Shown here piece by piece: positions 6,264 through 13,950 of a stretch of DNA of 22,323 nucleotides. Each line of letters starts with the position of its first letter. Position 1 is the stretch's first letter. The position numbers and the translations under genes are program-made. The notes under the pieces were generated by a model. It was not told where the DNA came from. It made no database searches and was given only the letters and a program-made list of their open reading frames with translations. Source of the stretch: a virus; the IMG/VR virus record IMGVR_UViG_3300031784_003120, positions 1 to 22,323 of that record. One strand, written 5' to 3'.

Positions 6264-6689
6264 TTATTTACGATCGCCTTTATGTAGATCTACTTTGTCT
6301 AGAATTGCATTCAATGCTTCCATTTTAATGAAGCCTGCCATTGATGCATTTTTTAATGCACTAATTAATTGAAATATAATAAAAGGGACTAGAACGGTCT
6401 CACTTAACCAACTAGTCCCTTTAAATCCTTTTTCTACCATTAACAACGTTGTAAGAAGAATAATCCAACTTACTAAAGTTTTCAAAACTTTAAGTGCTTT
6501 AAAGGTTTGAAATCCTTCTCGTTTTACTCCAGCAATTACGCCAAAGAAGCCATCTGCCATTACCACTCCAACCAATGCCAAATATTGATCTGAATTTGCC
6601 ATTGCTAAGTTGAAAAAATAAGTGCAGATGAATGCTGCAATTGTACTCACTGAATATATCCCCGCGGTTGTTAATGTAGTTGTTTTCAT
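6264..6689 (-). CDS. Holin-like protein (phage holin family 4 type)
   Basis: 141 residues with hydrophobic segments at about 8-29, 36-56, 70-86 and 97-113, and a charged C-terminal tail (DKVDLHKGDRK). VVMADGFFGVIAGVKREGF at 42-60 fits the D-x-x-x-G core of the toxin-secretion/phage-lysis holin family, followed by LKTLVSWIILLTTLLMVEKG. It would permeabilise the inner membrane to release the two upstream peptidoglycan enzymes. TAATG coupling to the L,D-transpeptidase-like gene. The gene contains an 11-bp perfect inverted repeat (listed separately) followed in the mRNA by a U-rich stretch, so expression of the full-length protein might be regulated. Confidence 0.75.
   Translation of the reverse strand: MKTTTLTTAGIYSVSTIAAFICTYFFNLAMANSDQYLALVGVVMADGFFGVIAGVKREGFQTFKALKVLKTLVSWIILLTTLLMVEKGFKGTSWLSETVLVPFIIFQLISALKNASMAGFIKMEALNAILDKVDLHKGDRK
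6382..6422 (-). repeat. Perfect 11-bp inverted repeat (hairpin) inside the holin-like gene
   Basis: The arms AAAGGGACTAG (6382-6392 on the plus strand) and CTAGTCCCTTT (6412-6422) are exact reverse complements with a 19-base spacer. The spacer contains a further GGT/ACC pairing. In the mRNA the 3' arm runs into TATTATATTT, so the element looks like an intrinsic terminator or attenuator even though it lies within codons 90-103. Codon choice preserves the stem on both sides. Whether it acts on transcription, on translation or not at all is unknown. Confidence 0.7.
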
Positions 6690-7279
6690 TATTTTATATC
6701 CGCTGATTCAATTAATGTATAAGTAAATGATTTACCATGGATAGCAGCTGCTTTACGACAAATTGTCATAAATGCTTCGAAGTCAGCTGACTTCTTAAAT
6801 ACTTGACATCCTTCGGACCAATTCTCAACATATGTCGAATCTGCACCTGCTTTGTGAATATTGATTCCAAATACTCCTTCAGCAATTTTGCTTTCGTCAT
6901 AAGTCATATCACGATTTGGATCGCGAAAAACTTTAACTGGTTTTGCTTGTTTAAGAGCCTCATATTTGCCTTGATGTAATCCTAAAGTATGAGAACCTCT
7001 ATATTGTCCTTCTACTAAACGTGCTACACCTGCTGCATTATGATATTCTTTAACTCCTTTTGTACCTGGATCGGTTGTACAAGGCCACGATGCAAATTTC
7101 CATTCACCATTTTCTTTATACGACACAGTCATAGTATCATCAAATACATTAGTTACTTTGTTTCCCGTATCTGAATTTCTAACTCCTACGATATTAACGT
7201 CGAAGTCTTTTGCGCCTTCAAACCAAACATACCCTTTGGCTTTAACAGCTGTTTCGATTTGTTCTCTTGTATATGCCAT
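6689..7279 (-). CDS. L,D-transpeptidase/carboxypeptidase-fold peptidoglycan enzyme
   Basis: 196 residues. GVFGINIHKAG at 135-145 and VENWSEGCQVFKK at 151-163 supply the H...S-x-G-C signature of the YkuD-type catalytic site (H142, S155, C158 as nucleophile). The N-terminal part (YTREQIETAVKAKGYVWFEG) is a helix like those of phage lysis proteins. There is no signal peptide, so export would depend on the holin. The expected role is cleavage or exchange of stem-peptide bonds during lysis; L,D-carboxypeptidase or endopeptidase activity would also fit. It sits two bases after the GH19 gene, so the two probably act together on glycan strand and peptide. Confidence 0.75.
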   Translation of the reverse strand: MAYTREQIETAVKAKGYVWFEGAKDFDVNIVGVRNSDTGNKVTNVFDDTMTVSYKENGEWKFASWPCTTDPGTKGVKEYHNAAGVARLVEGQYRGSHTLGLHQGKYEALKQAKPVKVFRDPNRDMTYDESKIAEGVFGINIHKAGADSTYVENWSEGCQVFKKSADFEAFMTICRKAAAIHGKSFTYTLIESADIK

Positions 7280-7281
7280 AA

Positions 7282-7893
7282 TTATTTCACGTATTCGTAA
7301 TATTTTTTAGTTTTAGCATTTCTATCTTCTAAACCATGAGTTCCGCCGTTGATTCTTTTTGTCAATGCTAAGATAGCTGCATCATTAACGCCTTGATCAC
7401 AAATAGACCAGAGTTTATTGCGATCAAAAAAGAACATTGCTGATTCAAATGCATATGTTGTTGCAACTAGATCTGGGGTATCTAGTATTTCTGGTTTTTT
7501 AAGATATTCTGCAAATGCTGCATAATTCGATTTTCCTGTGAGTTGTAGTGCACCTCGGCCCCGATACTTCCAACCATCCCCTGATGCTTCATCGCCATTC
7601 CCCATTCGGCTTGCATATACTCGGTTGGCAATCTTTTCTGGTTGCCGCGCATAAGACTCTTCTAATGTTCCAGGAAAGTATTTTCCAAAGATCCCTTGTA
7701 GACCTTGTGCTGAATAATTTAAATTTTCACTAAATGCTTTGAACCCACCTGACTCATGTGACGTTTGAGCAAAAAAGTGAGCTGCTCTAACTGGAGTTAA
7801 TTTATAAAACTCCATTGCTTTTTTCATTGTGCCCGGCCCAAATGCACCATCTGCCGTAACACCAATTTTTTCTTGTAAACTTTTTAAACTCAT
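7282..7893 (-). CDS. GH19-family endolysin
   Basis: 203 residues. A minimal peptidoglycan-binding-like N-terminus (LQEKIGVTADGAFGPGT at 6-22) is followed by a glycoside hydrolase 19 fold: FAQTSHESGGFKAFSENLNY at 41-60 with E47 as likely general acid, GWKYRGRGALQLTGKSNY at 107-124 (the Q-x-T-G-x-x-N-Y substrate motif) and TKRINGG at 178-184. GH19 members in phages act as muramidases or chitinase-like lysozymes that cut peptidoglycan. No secretion signal. The start is TAATG-coupled to the small membrane protein upstream. The call is strong from the motifs and the lysis context. Confidence 0.9.
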   Translation of the reverse strand: MSLKSLQEKIGVTADGAFGPGTMKKAMEFYKLTPVRAAHFFAQTSHESGGFKAFSENLNYSAQGLQGIFGKYFPGTLEESYARQPEKIANRVYASRMGNGDEASGDGWKYRGRGALQLTGKSNYAAFAEYLKKPEILDTPDLVATTYAFESAMFFFDRNKLWSICDQGVNDAAILALTKRINGGTHGLEDRNAKTKKYYEYVK

Positions 7894-8144
7894 TATTCCT
7901 CCTCAGTAGTAGTATCTTTTCCTTTTCCTGCAAATTTTTCTAAACCTGCAATACCTAAACTACCTAATGTTACAATAACGAATGAGTTGTAAATATACTC
8001 ATTCAATTTTAACTCATTACCAAAATATCCGGTAATTAAATCAACAAACATTGCGATTGTCATTACTGCAAATGACATGAAACCAATAATAGTTTTTTCA
8101 TTGAAGTCATTTGAATTTTTAAAAATGTCTGTAAACTTTGCCAT
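7893..8144 (-). CDS. Small two-helix membrane protein, possible holin/antiholin
   Basis: 83 residues with two hydrophobic segments at about 18-38 (TIIGFMSFAVMTIAMFVDLI) and 52-68 (YNSFVIVTLGSLGIAGL), an N-terminal polar helix and an acidic C-terminal tail (KDTTTEEE). GGGAG seven bases before the ATG supports the start. It is the first gene of the lysis cassette, after a 45-base gap from the glycan block. Size and topology fit a class II-type holin, but there is no diagnostic motif. The other holin candidate in the cassette is at 6264-6689, so one may be the antiholin. Confidence 0.7.
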   Translation of the reverse strand: MAKFTDIFKNSNDFNEKTIIGFMSFAVMTIAMFVDLITGYFGNELKLNEYIYNSFVIVTLGSLGIAGLEKFAGKGKDTTTEEE

Positions 8145-8189
8145 AAATTCTCCCTTTTTGTATAAATATGTTATAAAAAGAGAAATGCG
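8145..8189 (-). promoter_or_regulatory. Gap with possible promoter for the lysis cassette
   Basis: This 45-base gap, the longest in the window, separates the glycan block from the lysis genes. Read on the minus strand it contains TATAAC and ATATTTATAC, then AAAAAGGGAGAATTT before the ATG. A TTGTAA lies 19 bases upstream of the TATAAC, inside the preceding gene. This could be a sigma70-like promoter, but in DNA this AT-rich such matches are common. There is no hairpin with a U-run, so I see no terminator here. Confidence 0.25.
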
Positions 8190-8963
8190 TTAGTTTACAA
8201 TATACTTATGATTAGTTTCAATATCATGTTTAATATACGAACCCCATTTATATTTAGCATATTCATGTCCATCTGATTCAGATTGTTTTCTTTGTTGTTC
8301 TTTTTCTGCAGTCATTGTAGTTAATGATACAAAATGATAAAAATGACAATTCCATGTTCTGATCATCTTAAGTCCGGAAAGAGAACATTTTAAAAAGAAA
8401 TCCCAATCGGCAACCATTCCTAATTCATAATTTTCATCCCATCCACCTAATCGTATATAATCTAATTTAGACATAAAAATAGGCAATGTAGAACCAGTTT
8501 CTTCTTTTTTATCTCCAGATGCATAATGATAATCAAATAACCAAAATGCTTCTAAATCAAATGTTTTTGGATCTCGACCCAAATCTTCTATTATAAATTG
8601 TTTAAACATACTAGGATATGGTTCAATCTGATTAGGTGTTATAACAGTGCCATCTTCCCAATCATCCTCTAAAGTAGTATCCCAAAATCTAGGAAATACA
8701 TTGTCATCATTTACTATTAATATTTTGTCATGTTTAGCATTGTATACGCCTAGGTTAGTTCCCCGACAAAGACCTTGATTAATTTCTAAATTCAATATAT
8801 CAATTGAATCTTTCCATCGGTCTAAGACCTCTTTATTTAAGTCATAGAAGCCATCTACAACAACTATTATTTGATTTTTATTTTGTTGTCCAGTAATAGC
8901 TGATTTTAAACATAAATCTAAAGCATCTGGGCTTTTATATGTTGGTATAATTACTGATATCAT
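8190..8963 (-). CDS. GT2-family glycosyltransferase
   Basis: 257 residues starting MISVIIPTYKSPDALDLCLK, the classical GT-A N-terminus. The ATG at 8963 forms an ATGA overlap with the upstream stop; an ATG 12 bases earlier lies inside the upstream gene. ILIVNDDNVFP at 81-91 is the metal-binding D-x-D equivalent, and GGWDENYELGMVADWDFF is the acceptor-side motif of GT2 enzymes. It would transfer a nucleotide-activated sugar to a growing glycan in the cytoplasm; donor and acceptor are unknown. The tail YIKHDIETNHKY resembles the end of the glycosyltransferase at 15813-16769 (YYKHDIQTG). Last gene of the glycan block. Confidence 0.85.
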   Translation of the reverse strand: MISVIIPTYKSPDALDLCLKSAITGQQNKNQIIVVVDGFYDLNKEVLDRWKDSIDILNLEINQGLCRGTNLGVYNAKHDKILIVNDDNVFPRFWDTTLEDDWEDGTVITPNQIEPYPSMFKQFIIEDLGRDPKTFDLEAFWLFDYHYASGDKKEETGSTLPIFMSKLDYIRLGGWDENYELGMVADWDFFLKCSLSGLKMIRTWNCHFYHFVSLTTMTAEKEQQRKQSESDGHEYAKYKWGSYIKHDIETNHKYIVN

Positions 8964-9655
8964 ATTGAGGCCCAATTAGTTAATGGAGATAACCATGCAG
9001 TTTCTCCATGGGTTGAATAACCAGGTAATGTCGTTATCAATAATTCATTTAAATTTCTCAATTCTAAAAACATATGAAAATCATTAGGATGAGTTGATGA
9101 TGTATGTTTTCTTAATATCATTTCTGTTCGTTTTAGTGTAGATACTTTAGATGCAAATGTCATTGTAGTACTATTTGTAATCTTCCAATGACATGAATTA
9201 GTTAAATAAACGCGCGTATCTTCAGCTCCACCCTCACAATATGGATTGCCTCCATTTTGCGGACTTAAATATTTATCTGGATGGTCATATAATGCAACGA
9301 ACGAAGCTCCTAATGTAAAACCTTCTTGCAATACATCTGGAGAATAACGTTTATGTAGATAATCATTTTCAACGAAATAAACAATTTCATCATCATTCCA
9401 TTGCAATGCTTTATCTAAAGCTAAATTAAAAGTGCCGGCACCATGGCCTATAGAAACTTTTTCGATATTATCTGGATTAATATAATTTATAATCATATTA
9501 ATAGTATCATCACTACAATTATCTGCAATAACATATATGTCATTAATATGTTCGTAAAATATATTACAAAAATTTCGCAAACATAATTCATTATTAATAT
9601 ATTCTGGCTTTTCTTTTTTATAACCAGCATCTGATATTCTATAGATTATTTTCAT
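8960..9655 (-). CDS. GT-A-type glycosyltransferase-like protein
   Basis: 231 residues. It begins MKIIYRISDAGYKKEKPEY. IYVIADNCSDDT at 40-51 resembles the nucleotide-binding part of GT2 proteins (DNCSDDT), and IVYFVENDYLHK at 91-102 holds the D-x-D-type triad E-N-D. C-terminal HPNDFHMFLELRN and STHGETAWLSP may form the acceptor site. ATGA overlaps at both ends place it firmly in the operon. It is a divergent member and the substrate cannot be read from the sequence. Confidence 0.75.
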   Translation of the reverse strand: MKIIYRISDAGYKKEKPEYINNELCLRNFCNIFYEHINDIYVIADNCSDDTINMIINYINPDNIEKVSIGHGAGTFNLALDKALQWNDDEIVYFVENDYLHKRYSPDVLQEGFTLGASFVALYDHPDKYLSPQNGGNPYCEGGAEDTRVYLTNSCHWKITNSTTMTFASKVSTLKRTEMILRKHTSSTHPNDFHMFLELRNLNELLITTLPGYSTHGETAWLSPLTNWASI

Positions 9656-10668
9656 AACATTGTTTTTATATATTTAACATAATTTTGAGATGATTGAAAT
9701 ACATCGCCTCCAGATATAGTTGTTTGTAAGTATTCATTAAATTTACCATGATCTAGTTGATATTGAATAGAATCAAATATTTGTTGTTTATTTAAATCAA
9801 CTAAGCCTGGATAATGCTCAAATTTGCCAATTTGACCGCAACCTTTAATCAACACTGTAGGAATTCCTAATTGAATTGGTTTAAATGCTAATGTAGATGG
9901 GGCTGATATAACTACTGCGGATTTTGCTATTAAATCATCAATATTTTCTGAATTTGTTATGACTTCACATTCTAATAAATTGTTTACATATGAAATGTCA
10001 TTAACATAATCCGGTTTATCGAGTCTTGTTTTTATTTTTACTTTTATTGGCAAGTTAAACTGTTTAGATAATTCTAATATTCCAGATTCTTGAACAAATC
10101 TTTGATCAAAATTAATAGGAAATATAGATCCGCGGTTTCCTAGGAAATTAGTTATAACTAATATATGTTGGGGTTGAACTACTACATTAACTAATGTGTC
10201 ATTTGCAGGAATGCCACCATTATGAAATTCCATTTTAACAGTATAACTAATACCTGATGCGTCTTTTGTAATATTTTCATTTCCGTGGACATTGCCAATT
10301 ACTTTGATATTTCTATGCTTACATTCATTATAAAAATGTGGAATATTAAATTCTTGCATTTCTCGATTATCATCATAAATTACAAATTTGTATGAATTTA
10401 TGTCAATAAAATTTAATAATGATTCGTGAATACTGTCTCCGTGGAATTTAATTCCAGGCCCTTGTATTACATTATTAAAATACTGATTGTATTTATTAAT
10501 TGCAACAAGCCGCTCATCAATATCACCAACCCATGGGGTATTTAAACTAAATAACCCAACGCAAAACAAATCAATTTCATATTCAATTGATAACAATGGT
10601 ATTATAGGCCAAAGCTTTTCAGCAACTCTATGATTTGTAAATAATAATAATATTTTACTTTTTGACAT
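9652..10668 (-). CDS. GT-B-fold protein, capsule-synthase-like
   Basis: 338 residues. The N-terminal Rossmann half starts SKILLLFTNHRVAEKLWPII. A second half has KVKIKTRLDKPDY at 209-221 and SAVVISAPSTLAFKPIQLG at 250-268, then IPTVLIKG. That last pattern (a strand, S-T-L, then A/F-x-P and a G-x-P) is the nucleotide-sugar site seen in KpsC/KpsS, CDP-glycerol transferases and, more distantly, UDP-GlcNAc 2-epimerases. I favour a glycosyl- or glycerophosphotransferase. A NeuC-like epimerase would suit the neighbouring NeuB, but the NeuC catalytic acids are not recognisable. It overlaps the upstream gene by 14 bases. Confidence 0.65.
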   Translation of the reverse strand: MSKSKILLLFTNHRVAEKLWPIIPLLSIEYEIDLFCVGLFSLNTPWVGDIDERLVAINKYNQYFNNVIQGPGIKFHGDSIHESLLNFIDINSYKFVIYDDNREMQEFNIPHFYNECKHRNIKVIGNVHGNENITKDASGISYTVKMEFHNGGIPANDTLVNVVVQPQHILVITNFLGNRGSIFPINFDQRFVQESGILELSKQFNLPIKVKIKTRLDKPDYVNDISYVNNLLECEVITNSENIDDLIAKSAVVISAPSTLAFKPIQLGIPTVLIKGCGQIGKFEHYPGLVDLNKQQIFDSIQYQLDHGKFNEYLQTTISGGDVFQSSQNYVKYIKTML

Positions 10669-11368
10669 ATCGATTAGATCTAGGTAAACATTTAAATTGA
10701 TCTGTTAATGGCAAATATGTATTTCTATAGTTATGCGAAACAAATGTTTGTTTTAATCCATTAACTTTAACGCCTGGATGTTTCCATAATGAATACATCA
10801 TTGAAATTTGATCTTCTGTATTCCATTTTGCTGTCTCATCAAACCATGTTTTATTAAAATTTCGTATTATTTCGTTATTTCTTCGATATAATATACCATT
10901 TTCATATAAGCTATTGTTTTCTGGATATCCTTGTTGTTGATAATCTAAACCTTGATTAATAATCATCTCCTTAGGATCGCGCGGTGGGTTTCTATTGATA
11001 GTTTCATTTACTTCTTGATATAAGCACGTTCGATCACAATGAAGATGAACTGCTAAATCAAAATCATTCAAATGTAATGAAAATAAATCATGCGGGTCAT
11101 ATGTAAAATAAATTTCATTATCCATCCATAACCATGCATCATATTCGGGTAATAATTCTTCAGGGGATGTTTTGCATTTTCTAGCAGTCCATCGCCCAGA
11201 TCTCCATACATCCATTTTACGTACATCCCAAAAATTGGATTCTAAATAATCACTATTAGTAAACGCAATATAATCTATTCCGTCTTTGTCATGTACATAT
11301 GGTATAAGATCTCCATATAAATAATCCGGGTGATCTGTAAATAATGCTGTATAAACTGCTAATTTCAT
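10655..11368 (-). CDS. DUF616 (TOD1/MUCI70-type) glycosyltransferase-like protein
   Basis: 237 residues starting MKLAVYTALFTDHPDYLYGD; the ATG at 11368 makes an ATGA overlap with the upstream stop, better than the in-frame ATG at 11383. Family features are in order: DYIAFTNSD at 32-40, TARKCKTSPEELLPEYDAWL at 61-80 and WMDNEIYF at 81-88 (D-x-E in place of D-x-D), LAVHLHCDRTCLYQEV at 105-120, and GQLD-like and ENGILYRRN segments further on. DUF616 proteins are linked to polysaccharide synthesis in bacteria and plants. The donor and acceptor are unknown. Confidence 0.8.
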   Translation of the reverse strand: MKLAVYTALFTDHPDYLYGDLIPYVHDKDGIDYIAFTNSDYLESNFWDVRKMDVWRSGRWTARKCKTSPEELLPEYDAWLWMDNEIYFTYDPHDLFSLHLNDFDLAVHLHCDRTCLYQEVNETINRNPPRDPKEMIINQGLDYQQQGYPENNSLYENGILYRRNNEIIRNFNKTWFDETAKWNTEDQISMMYSLWKHPGVKVNGLKQTFVSHNYRNTYLPLTDQFKCLPRSNRYVKK

Positions 11369-12006
11369 GCTAAGCCTTTCCAAGTTGCACCATTACTAGT
11401 CCAATAATGATTAATTTCTATTTTTGGTGTATAAAAAAATGAATATCCAAGTTCAACTTGATCAATAGCCCAATATCTATCTTCTTTGCCTACTAGTTTT
11501 TCATCAAATGGATACTTTGATAAATGTTCTTTAGTATAAAAACAAAATGCATTATGTAAAAAGTATCTGTCTTCAATAGTTGAAAATAAATTAGTAACTT
11601 CTTTAGTTCCAAAATGACTCCAGATATATCTAGGTGTTATTTTTTTACCTCTATATATAGGAGTTTGTTTTCCAAATACTGCTACATGATTTTTTAAACA
11701 AGACTGAACATATTCATAATCCATTTTATGAATCTGAGAATGTGCAGATAAAATTAAAATAATATCATTACTACATCGTTTTACCGCTTCATTAATAGAT
11801 CTACCAGGACTATAATTATCAATATTGAATATTTGTATATTTGTTTTAAGCGAAAATAAATTTACAATTTCTATAGAATCATCATTAGAATTATTATCCA
11901 TAATGATAATTTCCGGATCTTTAAAATGATCGATAACTGATTGAATTGCAAAACCTATATATTCAGATTCATTGCGATTTCTAATTATAACTGAAATTTT
12001 ATCCAT
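11365..12006 (-). CDS. GT2-family glycosyltransferase with SAH in place of DXD
   Basis: 213 residues starting MDKISVIIRNRNESEYIGFA, a GT2 fold. IIIMDNNSNDDSIEI at 33-47 is the nucleotide-binding segment. The expected D-x-D is ILILSAHSQIHK (S87-A88-H89), followed by VAVFGKQTPIYRG. That SAH plus G-(R/K)-Q-x-P pairing marks a GT2 subgroup often annotated as rhamnosyltransferase-like. The ATG at 12006 overlaps the NeuB-like stop by 8 bases (ATGGATAA). Donor unknown; as the immediate neighbour of the nonulosonate synthase it might transfer that sugar (inference). Confidence 0.8.
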   Translation of the reverse strand: MDKISVIIRNRNESEYIGFAIQSVIDHFKDPEIIIMDNNSNDDSIEIVNLFSLKTNIQIFNIDNYSPGRSINEAVKRCSNDIILILSAHSQIHKMDYEYVQSCLKNHVAVFGKQTPIYRGKKITPRYIWSHFGTKEVTNLFSTIEDRYFLHNAFCFYTKEHLSKYPFDEKLVGKEDRYWAIDQVELGYSFFYTPKIEINHYWTSNGATWKGLA

Positions 12007-12796
12007 TAAATCTACCTGCATAATTCGTTCTAGAATCAAATTCTAATTCATTATAACTAGTTCCATGATCTATCATCATATCATGAATATAATTAATATA
12101 TTTACGTAATCCAAGTAATTCATTTGGAAGTATTGCAAACTTATTATCTCTACCTGGAAGATTATTATCGATTGTAAAATGTTTTTCGATAACAACTGCG
12201 CCTAATCCTAATGCAATTTTAGCAGATTCAATTCCTTCAATATGATCGCTATATCCAATTAAATCATGAAGTTGTTTTAACGCAATCATTTTTGGAAGAT
12301 TTGCGATTTCATATTTTCCAGGATATACTGAAACGCAATGCATTAAATATAATGTTGCTTTATTAAAGAAACTTATACTATATTTAATTTCTTCTAATGT
12401 CGATGTACCCGTTGACATAAATACTGTTTCAAAATGATCGTTGCAATATTTAATTAATTCAATATTTCTAGATTCGAAACTAGGTATTTTAACTGAATTA
12501 CATTTTAATTCCGCTAATAGTTTAGCATCTTCAATACTAAAAACTGATGATAAGAAGGAAATATTCATTTCTTTACAATATGAAATTAATTCTTCATGAC
12601 GCTCTTTTGTTAATTCAGCTTGCTCATAAATCTCTCGACGGCCGTCAATATCCCAGTCACCTGTTTTTAATCTAGAAACAGACCAAGTTTGAAATTTAGC
12701 ATAATCAGCTCCGCTCTCTGCAGCAGCTTTAATCATTTCTTTTGCTAAATTCATATCACCACAATGATTCCAACCAATTTCTGCTATTATTCTCAT
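11999..12796 (-). CDS. neuB: NeuB-like nonulosonic acid synthase, SAF domain absent
   Basis: 265 residues, the TIM barrel of the N-acetylneuraminate/legionaminate/pseudaminate synthase family, which condenses PEP with an N-acetyl-hexosamine. Motifs: IAEIGWNHCGD at 4-14, YAKFQ at 32-36, VKIPSFESRN at 102-111, FMSTGTS at 126-132, LMHCVSVYP at 151-159, GYSDH at 181-185, VIEKHFTID at 202-210 and PGRDNKFA at 214-221. Bacterial enzymes run to about 340 residues because an antifreeze-like SAF domain closes the partner's active site; this one stops after the barrel at RTNYAGRFNG. No second SAF ORF is visible nearby. Exact sugar product not determinable. One base separates it from the methyltransferase gene upstream. 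Confidence 0.88.
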   Translation of the reverse strand: MRIIAEIGWNHCGDMNLAKEMIKAAAESGADYAKFQTWSVSRLKTGDWDIDGRREIYEQAELTKERHEELISYCKEMNISFLSSVFSIEDAKLLAELKCNSVKIPSFESRNIELIKYCNDHFETVFMSTGTSTLEEIKYSISFFNKATLYLMHCVSVYPGKYEIANLPKMIALKQLHDLIGYSDHIEGIESAKIALGLGAVVIEKHFTIDNNLPGRDNKFAILPNELLGLRKYINYIHDMMIDHGTSYNELEFDSRTNYAGRFNG

Positions 12797-12797
12797 A

Positions 12798-13385
12798 TTA
12801 TTTTCTTTTTAATAGCCAAATAAAATAGGCATCGGTTTGGTTGCTAGTTGTTTCTAAAATTAAATCATATTTTTGTAAAAATTGATCATAATTGTGAAAT
12901 AGTCTAGGATGTTCCGGTGTTTCGAATTCTTTTTTTAGTTCGCGTAACATAATGTATTTAGGATTCCAATTTTTTAAAATCATTTTGATAATATAATCAG
13001 CCTTTTCATATTGTAAATGCATAAAATGATCTGAAACTAAAAACAAATCTAAATCTTTAATAATATTATTATCGATAATATCTTGCGAGTCTCCTTCATA
13101 AAATGTAATAATATTCTTTATTGACTCAGACATATTATTCTTAGATGATTCCGCAAATAGATCACTACAATAAATGTTATTAGTTTTAAACTCTTCATTA
13201 ATATAATGCAAATTTCTAGCTGGACCTGATCCTAATTCGAAGATCTTTGATTCAGAATTTAAAACATTATGTTGTTTAAGTAGTTTAACTAATTCTTTTG
13301 AATTTTCATGTAATATTGAACTTGCGTTCATTCCTACTGCATTTTGATAATCGGATGGAAACCGTTCTTTTCCAAATTTTGCCAT
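12798..13385 (-). CDS. Class I SAM-dependent methyltransferase-like protein
   Basis: 195 residues. KIFELGSGPARNLHYI at 47-62 is motif I (E-x-G-x-G-P-x-x-N), the SAM-binding loop, and IYCSDLFAES at 71-80 gives the acidic end of the second strand. DLDLFLVSDHFMHLQ and YIMLREL continue the Rossmann order. It sits between neuB-like and neuA-like genes with one-base gaps on both sides, so I infer that it methylates a sugar or intermediate of the nonulosonate pathway, though a protein or lipid target is not excluded. Confidence 0.75.
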   Translation of the reverse strand: MAKFGKERFPSDYQNAVGMNASSILHENSKELVKLLKQHNVLNSESKIFELGSGPARNLHYINEEFKTNNIYCSDLFAESSKNNMSESIKNIITFYEGDSQDIIDNNIIKDLDLFLVSDHFMHLQYEKADYIIKMILKNWNPKYIMLRELKKEFETPEHPRLFHNYDQFLQKYDLILETTSNQTDAYFIWLLKRK

Positions 13386-13386
13386 A

Positions 13387-13950
13387 TTAACCTATTTTTT
13401 GTTCTACTTGTTTTAAATCATCTAAATAATGAATATCAGTTGCAGCATCTTGTATACAACCAATTCTTTTACTAACCATTGAATTTTTTAAATACTCAAA
13501 TTTAAAAATTCTAACAGACCCGCTTCGTTTATATGAAGGATTAATAGTAATTAAATCATCATAATTATTTGAAATCATATAATCAATACATTCGTCTAAT
13601 GTATGAGATCTATCTGGATTATCTGGCTGTAATGCTACAACCAAATCATACTTTCCATCTTCAATTTTACTACAAAATTCAATATATACATCAGTTACTT
13701 CAGCATCTTTTAAAAGATGTTCAGGTCTTGCAGTCCATAATACATCATTTTTCAAAGCAATATCCCATACATCTGGACTTTCTGATGAAACTACAATTGT
13801 AGGGTTATACTTACTTAATTTTGCATATTCAATTGAATATTCAACCATAGGTTTTCCATTTATTCGTTGAATATTTTTATTCTGAAGTCTTGTTGAATCT
13901 AATTTTGTTGGTATTATTACTAATACCTTTAAAGTTTGTTTACTGCCCAC
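13387..13950 (-). CDS. neuA: NeuA-like cytidylyltransferase (CMP-sugar synthetase)
   Basis: 187 residues. VLVIIPTKLDSTRLQNKNIQ at 9-28 is the family's nucleotide-binding loop (R21, K25, N26), with GKPMVEYSIEYAKLS after it. SSESPDVWDIA matches the S-T-(D/E)-x-x-x-I-A-x-x-A region, and VVALQPDNPDRS at 104-115 replaces the usual LQPTSPLR, keeping D110 for metal. It would activate the NeuB product with CTP. It is shorter than the usual 220-230 residues; the C-terminal dimerisation part is reduced. It starts with GTG: GAAAGG lies seven bases before it, and no in-frame ATG occurs near. It overlaps the dehydrogenase by 22 bases. Confidence 0.85.
   Translation of the reverse strand: MGSKQTLKVLVIIPTKLDSTRLQNKNIQRINGKPMVEYSIEYAKLSKYNPTIVVSSESPDVWDIALKNDVLWTARPEHLLKDAEVTDVYIEFCSKIEDGKYDLVVALQPDNPDRSHTLDECIDYMISNNYDDLITINPSYKRSGSVRIFKFEYLKNSMVSKRIGCIQDAATDIHYLDDLKQVEQKIG

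Noticed and set aside
8161-8168. TATAAATA as a T4-type late promoter
   Set aside because: It is on the plus strand, while every gene is on the minus strand, and the string is frequent in DNA this AT-rich.
9652-10668. Assignment as NeuC (UDP-GlcNAc 2-epimerase)
   Set aside because: The N-terminus and the S-T-L/G-x-P segment look superficially similar, but the catalytic acids and the H-x-E-A-G-x-R-type segment are not found; kept only as a distant alternative.
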